From: Collinsella aerofaciens
GTDB taxonomy: Bacteria; Actinomycetota; Coriobacteriia; Coriobacteriales; Coriobacteriaceae
Reading direction: 5' to 3'
DNA: 64,000 nucleotides
Assembly: GCF_005845035.1 (NCBI RefSeq)
Contig: NZ_SPFO01000004.1
Span: 62,001 to 126,000, forward strand
Shown: one piece after another, positions 51,873 through 58,112 of the stretch
How positions within the stretch are numbered: position 1 is the stretch's first letter
How the letters are laid out: every line of letters begins with the position of its first letter
Made by a program: the position numbers and the translations under genes
Notes under the pieces: model-generated
Told to the model about the DNA's origin: nothing
What the model saw: only the letters and a program-made list of their open reading frames with translations
Database searches by the model: none

Positions 51873-53836
51873 GTGGGGTCGAAGCGTTGGTGGAATGCCC
51901 TGTTATCGTTGGAACGGCGGGCCACGTCGACCACGGTAAGTCGGCACTGATCGAGGCGTTGACCGGCAAGAATCCCGACCGCTTGGAGGTCGAGCGTCGC
52001 CGCGGTATGACCGTGGAGCTCGGCTTTGGCGAGCTGGCGTTGCCGAGTGGCAAGATCGTGGGCCTGGTCGACGTGCCGGGACATGCACACTACCTGCGCG
52101 CCATGGTGCAGGGCGCCACGGGCATCGATGTAGCCGTGCTGGTGGTCTCGGCCGTCGAGGGTGTGATGCCGCAGACCCGCGAGCACGTACATGTGCTGGA
52201 GCTGCTGGGCGTCATGCATATGGTGGTCGCGCTGACGATGTGCGACCTGGCTGATAACGAAATGATCGAGCTGGCCGAGCTCGATGTTGATGACTTTTTG
52301 TCGGGCACTGTGTTTGCGGGCGCGCCGATCGTTCCCGTGTCGTCCAAGACGGGCGAGGGGATTGATGCGCTGCTTGCCGCGCTCGATGAGTGCGTGGACG
52401 CCTGCTGGGCTGCCTGTCGCGATCGCGCCGAGCGAACCGACGCCGCACCGCGCCTACCGATCGATCGCTGTTTTACGATCAATGGTGCCGGCACCGTCGT
52501 GACGGGTACGCTGCACGACGCGCCGGTTGCGGTGGGGGATGAGCTGGTCGCGCTGCCGTCGCGCACGGCCTGCCGCGTACGCGGGATTCAAGTGCATGGC
52601 GACACGCAGCAAGCACTGCCCGGACAGCGTGTGGCGCTCAACCTGGTGGGCGATGGCGTCGCTGCGCTCGATCGCGGTGAGATGCTCGGCGTGGCGGGTC
52701 GCTTTGGCCAGACGCTGCGCTTTATGATGACGTTTACGTATTTGGGTCGCGAGGGAGCCAAGCCGCGTGTGCTCGAGTCGGGTGCGCGTGTGCACGTGAT
52801 GGCCGGTACGGCCGAGGTCGTCGGCCGCATCATGCTTATGGAGGGCGAGGCCCCCATGGCGGTGGGCGAGACCCGTATCGTTCAGGTGCGCCTGGAAGAC
52901 CCGCTTCCGCTGCGCGCCGGGGACCATGCCGTGGTGCTGTCCTATTCGCCCGTGATGCTTATTGGCGGCGGTCGCGTGCTGCTTTCGCGCTGCCGTCGCT
53001 CGCGTGAGCTTGCCGACGGGGAACGCGCACTGTATGCGGCGCTCGAGTCTGGGGATGTTACCGCTGGCGTGGGCGCTTGGTTGGCACTGCAGACGCTGCC
53101 GGTTGCGGTTGCCGATGTTACCGCGGCGCTCGATCTTGTTGCCGGTGAGGCTGAGGCATCGTTGCGCGAGTTGGTGACGAAGGGCGCTGCTTGCGCGCTT
53201 GCTGGCTCGGATGGCTTGCTATATGCAGATGCTTCCGCGCTCGATGCCGCGATGGGTACACTGGCGGCGACTCTGTCCGCCATGCACGCGGCTGCCCCCA
53301 AGGAGACGGGCTTTACGCCCGGCGCCGTCGCCCATGCTGCGTGGCCTACCGCTGACGAAGACGTTGCCGCGGCTCTGATTGCCGAGGGCTGCTCGCGCGG
53401 CGTGTGTGCCTCCGTGGGCGCCGAGGTATTCGACCCGCACTCCGCTGCCGCCGCGGCGCGTGTGGTGCGCGAGGCCTGCGAACGTATCGTTGCCTTGCTG
53501 GACGAAGCTGGCCTCGATGCACCGACATTGCCCGAGGTGGGCGAGCGGTTGCAACTCGATCGCGACACTATGACGCGTGCCCTGCGCGAGCTTTCGCTCA
53601 ACCGCTCGATCGTTAAGGTCGAGCGCGACGTTGCCCTGTCTGCTGCCGCCGAGGCCCATGCGCGCGAGCTTGTTGCCGTCGCCATTGAGGCCGCCGGCGG
53701 AGCTGCCACCACGAGCGTACTGCGCGAGGCCCTGGGCGTGTCGCGCAAACGCGCCATCAGCATCTTGGAGCACCTGGATGCCGTCCGCTTTACGGTGCTC
53801 GACAAAGAAGCCGGCGGCCTGCGCTCGCTGCGCTAG
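51869..53836 (+). CDS. selB: Selenocysteine-specific elongation factor
   Basis: GTPase that carries Sec-tRNA(Sec) to ribosomes paused at UGA with a SECIS hairpin. It has 655 residues. The G1 motif is GTAGHVDHGKS (~residues 14-24), G3 is DVPGHAHY (~69-76) and G4 is in MCDLAD. EF-Tu-like domains follow. The C-terminal ~260 residues contain winged-helix units, for example LQLDRDTMTRALRELSLNRSI and TTSVLREALGVSRKRAISIL (each shown in part), which bind the SECIS. It is translationally coupled to selA by a 4-bp overlap. Confidence 0.96.
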   Translation: MSGVEALVECPVIVGTAGHVDHGKSALIEALTGKNPDRLEVERRRGMTVELGFGELALPSGKIVGLVDVPGHAHYLRAMVQGATGIDVAVLVVSAVEGVMPQTREHVHVLELLGVMHMVVALTMCDLADNEMIELAELDVDDFLSGTVFAGAPIVPVSSKTGEGIDALLAALDECVDACWAACRDRAERTDAAPRLPIDRCFTINGAGTVVTGTLHDAPVAVGDELVALPSRTACRVRGIQVHGDTQQALPGQRVALNLVGDGVAALDRGEMLGVAGRFGQTLRFMMTFTYLGREGAKPRVLESGARVHVMAGTAEVVGRIMLMEGEAPMAVGETRIVQVRLEDPLPLRAGDHAVVLSYSPVMLIGGGRVLLSRCRRSRELADGERALYAALESGDVTAGVGAWLALQTLPVAVADVTAALDLVAGEAEASLRELVTKGAACALAGSDGLLYADASALDAAMGTLAATLSAMHAAAPKETGFTPGAVAHAAWPTADEDVAAALIAEGCSRGVCASVGAEVFDPHSAAAAARVVREACERIVALLDEAGLDAPTLPEVGERLQLDRDTMTRALRELSLNRSIVKVERDVALSAAAEAHARELVAVAIEAAGGAATTSVLREALGVSRKRAISILEHLDAVRFTVLDKEAGGLRSLR

Positions 53837-53953
53837 GGTAGTCATTTTGGGCGGATGATTTTTCTGGGACGGGGATTAAAAAATCATTGTGTACCTAATG
53901 ATTTTTTAATCCCCGTCCCAGAAAAATCATCCGCCGTCCCAAATTAGCTACCC
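53835..53953. repeat. Very long palindrome between selB and selC
   Basis: Perfect 38-bp arms at 53851-53888 and 53897-53934 around an 8-nt loop, with the outer sequence (GGGTAG…TTTTGGG against TCCCAAA…CTACCC) also pairing imperfectly. The total is about 120 bp. The arm core is CTGGGACGGGGATTAAAAAA. It lies right after the selB stop and could end its transcript. Confidence 0.92.
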
Positions 53954-54006
53954 TGGTGCCCTTTGCGGCTGCGGGCTGCCTGGTTTGGTAAAATATCGCC
54001 GCACTT

Positions 54007-54103
54007 GGGAACGGATGGGCTCCGGTGGGCTCCGCGGTCCTCAAAACCGTTGCGAGGCGTGCAAAACGTCTTGGATGTGTTCGATTCACATACGTTCCCG
54101 CCA
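54007..54103 (+). tRNA. selC: tRNA-Sec (anticodon TCA)
   Basis: A 97-nt tRNA with the long acceptor and extra arm of selenocysteine tRNA. Ends pair as GGGAACG (54007-54013) with CGTTCCC (54093-54099), then GCCA. The anticodon arm CGGTCCTCAAAACCG has TCA in the loop, reading UGA. A long variable arm (GCGAGGCGTGCAAAACGTCTTGG, 54052 on; shown in part as GCGAGGCG) precedes the T-arm GTGTTCGATTCAC. A TAAAAT box at 53989-53994 could be its -10. Confidence 0.95.
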
Positions 54104-54257
54104 TACGCTACCAGCGCTTTTGTGCTCGCGGTCTTGCTGCGTGCCGCAAAGGCGCTGTTTTGTTTTTGCACGAGCTTTTCGTAGTGCCGCTATTTCGGCG
54201 GCGGTATTTAGCTTCGTGCACCGGGTTTCGAGCATGCCGATGGGGGTGTTTTGCCGT

Positions 54258-54890
54258 ATGACTACCGTAAGACGAGCCGATCTTTCTTGTGTCGTCCAGG
54301 CGGGCGGGCTGTCCTCGCGCATGGGCTGCGATAAGGCGCGCATGGCGTTTTGCGGCGAGCCGCTCATCGAGCGTGTGCTGGGTCGGCTGGCGCCAGTTGC
54401 CGGCGAGTTAGTTGTGACGACTTCGCGTCCCAGCGAGCTTGTCTACCTTGAGGAGTGCGCGTTTGGCGGCTTGGTACCGCGTGTGGTGGCGGACCTTGAA
54501 GGGTCGGCGGGCGCCATGCGCGGCATCGCGAGCTCGTTGGCCGCGGCCCGATTGCCGCTCGTAGCGATCGTCGCCTGCGATATGCCGTTTGTCTCGCCGG
54601 AACTCATTGGCGCGCTTGCCGATCGTGTCGAGGCCGAGGCGCTCGACGTGTGCGTGCCGCGCGAGGAGCGGGGGATTGAGCCGCTTTGCGCCGTCTGGCG
54701 CCGTGACGCGTGTGCGCCGGTCGCCCAAGAGCTGCTCGCCTGCGACCGTCAGCGCATTCGCTGCCTGATTAATCGCGTTCAGGCTGGTTATATGGATGAG
54801 CCGCAGATCGTTAAGGTCGCAGGCTCGACGCTCTGCTTCGAGAATGTCAATACGCCCGAGGAGTTTGCGGCAGCCGAGCTGCTCGCCTAG
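54258..54890 (+). CDS. mobA: Molybdenum cofactor guanylyltransferase
   Basis: Attaches GMP to Mo-molybdopterin to form the MGD cofactor that FdhF and the orphan oxidoreductase need. It has 210 residues. The nucleotide-binding signature is VVQAGGLSSRMGCDKA (~residues 11-26), and IVACDMPFVSPELI (~98-111) carries the metal-binding aspartate. NVNTPEEF near the end is typical. The start is uncertain: ATG 54258 is preceded at some distance by GATGGGGG, and in-frame ATGs lie 17-23 bp upstream. An inverted repeat TGCACGA/TCGTGCA surrounds the leader (54163-54220). Confidence 0.87.
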   Translation: MTTVRRADLSCVVQAGGLSSRMGCDKARMAFCGEPLIERVLGRLAPVAGELVVTTSRPSELVYLEECAFGGLVPRVVADLEGSAGAMRGIASSLAAARLPLVAIVACDMPFVSPELIGALADRVEAEALDVCVPREERGIEPLCAVWRRDACAPVAQELLACDRQRIRCLINRVQAGYMDEPQIVKVAGSTLCFENVNTPEEFAAAELLA

Positions 54891-54919
54891 ATCTGCACAC
54901 ATCAATGACGGGAGATGCC

Positions 54920-55315
54920 GTGTCACATGATATTTGCCCCGATACCGGGGAACCTTGCACTTGCGATGGGTCCGAGCCTTGCACCTGCGGCTGTGGCGGC
55001 TGTGGACATACGGCCGAGGAAGAGGCAGCGGCGGCTGCGTATCGCGAGTCGCACCGCGAGGCCTCGTTCGGTGATGCCCCTGATCACGAACGCAAGATCA
55101 TCGTGTCGTTTGACAGTACCTTCGATGTGATGGAATGCGAGCAGCTGTGCCTTGCCGCCGGTGTGCCCGGGCGCATTATGCCTTTGCCCGGCTCCATTAC
55201 CGCAGGTTGCGGGCTGTGCTGGGCCATGCCGTTCTCGGGCGATGCACTCGCCGCTTTCCGCGCTGCCACCGAAGGCCGCATTACCCCTGCCGACTACCAT
55301 CAACTCGTCCTCTAA
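54920..55315 (+). CDS. DUF3343 protein with cysteine-rich N-terminus
   Basis: A 131-residue protein. The C-terminal ~75 residues are a DUF3343 domain (IIVSFDSTFDVMECEQLCLA, then IMPLPGSITAGCGLCWAMP). The N-terminal ~35 residues hold seven cysteines (CPDTGEPCTCDGSEPCTCGC, then GGCG) that look like a metal- or selenium-binding tail. It follows mobA and the sel genes, and its shorter relative is in the selD operon. GTG 54920 with GGGAG is the preferred start; ATG 54905 lacks a ribosome site. Function is unknown. Confidence 0.72.
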   Translation: MSHDICPDTGEPCTCDGSEPCTCGCGGCGHTAEEEAAAAAYRESHREASFGDAPDHERKIIVSFDSTFDVMECEQLCLAAGVPGRIMPLPGSITAGCGLCWAMPFSGDALAAFRAATEGRITPADYHQLVL

Positions 55316-55318
55316 CTA

Positions 55319-55361
55319 CCACACCACCACAAAGGTGCCTGTCCCCAATGTGGTGGTGTGG
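55319..55361. repeat. 13-bp-arm palindrome after the DUF3343 gene
   Basis: CCACACCACCACA (55319-55331) pairs perfectly with TGTGGTGGTGTGG (55349-55361) around AAGGTGCCTGTCCCCAA. No T-tract follows. It belongs loosely with the other GTCCC-containing palindromes. Confidence 0.7.
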
Positions 55362-55571
55362 AACATGTGGACGAAACAGCTTCGAAACACGCGATTTGTG
55401 CGTCGGGTACTCAAAAACGCTTCTACCTGCATCGTAATCAAAACGAAACATCTGCTCGTCGGCTTATGCGAAACTTTGCTGCAACAGTGCGATATTATCC
55501 ATACTCGATAAAGCTCGCGGCGCATGGGGCGCCTCGAACGACACTTTTCTTTTCCATCAATTGGAGGAAGC

Positions 55572-56927
55572 ATGAGCTACACGCAGAAAGTTCTCGACGA
55601 GCTCAAGGCCCGCTATCCCGAGCAGCCTGAGTTCATCCAGGCCGCGACCGAGATCCTCGGCACCATCCAGCCGGCGCTCGACGCCCATCCCGAGTACGAG
55701 GAGGCCGCCCTGCTCGAGCGCCTCGTCGAGCCCGAGCGCATCGTTATGTTCCGTGTCCCCTGGGTCGACGACCAGGGCAAGGTCCAGGTCAACCGCGGCT
55801 ACCGCGTCGAGTTCAACTCAGCCATTGGACCCTACAAGGGCGGCCTGCGCTTTAACCCGACGGTCACCCTGGGCATGCTCAAGTTCCTGGGCCTGGAGCA
55901 GATCCTCAAGAACAGCCTGACCACCCTCCCCATGGGCGGCGGCAAGGGCGGCTCCGACTTTGACCCCAAGGGCAAGTCCAACAACGAGATCATGCACTTC
56001 TGCCAGTCCTTCATGACCGAGCTCTATCGCCACATTGGCCCCAACACCGACGTTCCCGCCGGCGACCTGGGCGTTGGCGGCCGCGAGGTTGCCTACCTGT
56101 TCGGTCAGTACAAGCGCCTGACCAATGAGTGGACCGGCGTCCTTACCGGCAAGGGCCTCTCCTTTGGCGGCTCGCTTGCCCGTACCGAGGCCACCGGCTA
56201 CGGCCTGGCCTACTTTGTGGACGAGTACCTCAAGAGCCGCGGCGACTCCTTCGAGGGCAAGAACGTCGTCGTTCACGGCTCCGGCAACGTCGCCATCTAC
56301 GCCGTCCAGAAGGTTTCCCAGCTCGGAGGCAAGGTTCTCGCCTGCTCCGACACCCACGGCTGGGTCGAGGATCCCGACGGCATCGACTACACCGTGCTCG
56401 AGCATGTCTACAACAAGAAGCGCTCCGGCCACGACAAGGGCGTCACGCTCGCCATGTACGTTGACGAGAAGCCCAACGCCGTGTGGCACGAGGGCGACGG
56501 CCGTGGCGTGTGGCAGCTGCCCTGCGACATCGCGCTGCCCTGCGCTCGCGAGAACACGCTGCTGCTCGAGGACGCCCAGGCGCTCGTCGCCAACGGCTGC
56601 AAGGTGGTCGGCGAGGGCGCGAACATGCCTACGACCATCGAGGCCACGACCTACTTCCAGGAGAACGGCGTTGCCTTTATGCCCGGTAAGGCTGCCAACG
56701 CCGGCGGCGTACTCGTGTCCGGCCTGGAGATGAGCCAGAACGCCGAGCACCTGTCCTGGACCTTCGAGGAGGTCGACGGCAAGCTCGAGCAGCTCATGCG
56801 CGGCATGTTCCACAACGTGGACGACACCGCCGAGGAGTACGGCCAGGAGGGCAACTTTGTCATGGGCGCCAACATCGCCGGCTTCCTGAAGGTCGCCGAC
56901 GCCATGCTCGCCCAGGGCGTCTGCTAA
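55572..56927 (+). CDS. gdhA: Glutamate dehydrogenase, NADP-type
   Basis: Interconverts 2-oxoglutarate plus ammonia and glutamate with NAD(P)H. It has 451 residues, the hexameric GdhA length. The catalytic-lysine region is LPMGGGKGGSDFDPKGKS (~residues 119-136). PAGDLGVGGREV (~162) and the Rossmann GSGNVAIYAVQK (~236) follow. Cofactor preference is inferred from the subfamily. ATG 55572 follows GGAGGAAG. Codon bias is strong, suggesting high expression. It is monocistronic with a perfect terminator. Confidence 0.95.
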   Translation: MSYTQKVLDELKARYPEQPEFIQAATEILGTIQPALDAHPEYEEAALLERLVEPERIVMFRVPWVDDQGKVQVNRGYRVEFNSAIGPYKGGLRFNPTVTLGMLKFLGLEQILKNSLTTLPMGGGKGGSDFDPKGKSNNEIMHFCQSFMTELYRHIGPNTDVPAGDLGVGGREVAYLFGQYKRLTNEWTGVLTGKGLSFGGSLARTEATGYGLAYFVDEYLKSRGDSFEGKNVVVHGSGNVAIYAVQKVSQLGGKVLACSDTHGWVEDPDGIDYTVLEHVYNKKRSGHDKGVTLAMYVDEKPNAVWHEGDGRGVWQLPCDIALPCARENTLLLEDAQALVANGCKVVGEGANMPTTIEATTYFQENGVAFMPGKAANAGGVLVSGLEMSQNAEHLSWTFEEVDGKLEQLMRGMFHNVDDTAEEYGQEGNFVMGANIAGFLKVADAMLAQGVC

Positions 56928-56954
56928 ATCTTCGCTCGACATAGCATGTGATGA

Positions 56955-56986
56955 GGCTCCCAGCTATCTGGCTGGGAGCCTTTTTT
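56955..56986 (+). terminator. Rho-independent terminator after gdhA
   Basis: GGCTCCCAGC (56955-56964) pairs perfectly with GCTGGGAGCC (56971-56980), followed by TTTTTT. Confidence 0.95.
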
Positions 56987-57015
56987 GATCCGTTGGGGAC
57001 GGAGGAAAACGGATC
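56987..57015. repeat. Short inverted repeat containing GGGGACGG
   Basis: GATCCGTT (56987-56994) pairs with AACGGATC (57008-57015) around GGGGACGGAGGAA. It lies directly after the gdhA terminator. Confidence 0.55.
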
Positions 57016-57049
57016 ATTTCCCTTGGTCCTCTGCCGGCCGCCCCTTAAG

Positions 57050-57112
57050 TTGCGGTGAAATACGGACTGTTGGGCGCCCTAAGCCCGACAAACAGTCCGT
57101 ATTTCACCGCAA
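57050..57112. repeat. Long palindrome, family A copy 4
   Basis: Perfect 22-bp arms (57050-57071 and 57091-57112), TTGCGGTGAAATACGGACTG-type, around a 19-nt loop. The outer AAG/CTT seen in other copies is changed to AAG/GTT here, an uncompensated difference. Confidence 0.9.
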
Positions 57113-57197
57113 GTTATGGATGGGAGGGAGGTTTTTGTGCTGTGGAAGGTCGCGGCCCCTCGTTTGGTACACTTAAAAGTACTGGACAAGTGAAGAG

Positions 57198-58112
57198 ATG
57201 GGGGAGAACGTGCTCAAGTTCGGTACCTACGTCCGTGTTGGAAACGCGGCCGAAGCCTATGAGCTCTTACAGAAGAACCGCAACAACAAGATTGTCGGCG
57301 GCGGCATCTGGATGCGCCTGGGATCGCGTCGCGTGGCGACGGCGATTGACCTTTCGGCCTGCGGACTCGATCAGATTGAGGAGACCGAGACCGAGTTTCG
57401 CATCGGCGCCATGTGCACGCTGCGTCAGCTTGAGCGCCACGCCGAGCTCAACGCGCTCGTCAACGACGTGTTCGAGTTCGCCGTCCATGACATCGTGGGC
57501 GTGCAGTTGCGCAATACCGCCACGGTGGGCGGCAGCATCTACGGCCGCTTTGGCTTCTCGGACGTTCTCTCCGCCTTCCTCGCGCTCGATTCGTACGTTG
57601 AGCTGACGGGTGCCGGCCGCGTGTCGCTCGCGGAGTTCGTGCGGATGGGCTACGTGCGCGACGTGATCGAGCACGTCGTGGTCGTTAAGCACGACTATCG
57701 CGCAAGCTACGAGGCCGTGCGCAAGGCTGCGACCGACTTCCCCTCGCTCAACGTCACCGCCGCCTGGTGGGACAACAGCTGGCACGTCACCGTGGGCGCC
57801 CGCCCGCTGCGCGCGACCCTGCTGCAAGGTGAGGAATGCGGCCTTACCGCCGAGCAGCCTTCCGAGGACGAGTTGCGCGCCCTGGCCGCATCCGTGCGCT
57901 CGCTGAGCTACGGCACCAACCTGTGGGGCTCGGCCGACTACCGCCGCCGCATCTCGGCCCCGCTTGCGATTCAGGCCGTGCGCCGCGCCGCCGGCATCGA
58001 GCTTTCGGCCGCGCTTGCCCGCGAGCTCGAGACCGTGCAGATCCCCAAGTTTGCCACGGACGAGTATTCCTGCCGCCGCGTGCCCGGCGTCGATTCTAGC
58101 GAGGTGCGCTAA
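57198..58112 (+). CDS. FAD-binding subunit of a xanthine dehydrogenase-type molybdenum hydroxylase
   Basis: A 304-residue protein of the CoxM/XdhB FAD-binding family. Features are KIVGGGIWMRLG near residue 31 and LRNTATVGGSIYGRFGFSD near residue 101, corresponding to the two FAD loops, and a C-terminal CO dehydrogenase flavoprotein-like domain. ATG 57198 is taken as the start; GTG 57210 with GGGGGAG is an alternative. Its stop overlaps the next gene's ATG by one base, and together they make a complete enzyme. Confidence 0.83.
   Translation: MGENVLKFGTYVRVGNAAEAYELLQKNRNNKIVGGGIWMRLGSRRVATAIDLSACGLDQIEETETEFRIGAMCTLRQLERHAELNALVNDVFEFAVHDIVGVQLRNTATVGGSIYGRFGFSDVLSAFLALDSYVELTGAGRVSLAEFVRMGYVRDVIEHVVVVKHDYRASYEAVRKAATDFPSLNVTAAWWDNSWHVTVGARPLRATLLQGEECGLTAEQPSEDELRALAASVRSLSYGTNLWGSADYRRRISAPLAIQAVRRAAGIELSAALARELETVQIPKFATDEYSCRRVPGVDSSEVR

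Noticed and set aside
13027-57112. Family A palindromes as a CRISPR array
   Set aside because: There are only four copies spread over 44 kb, each an inverted repeat with no regular spacers, and no cas gene is in the window.
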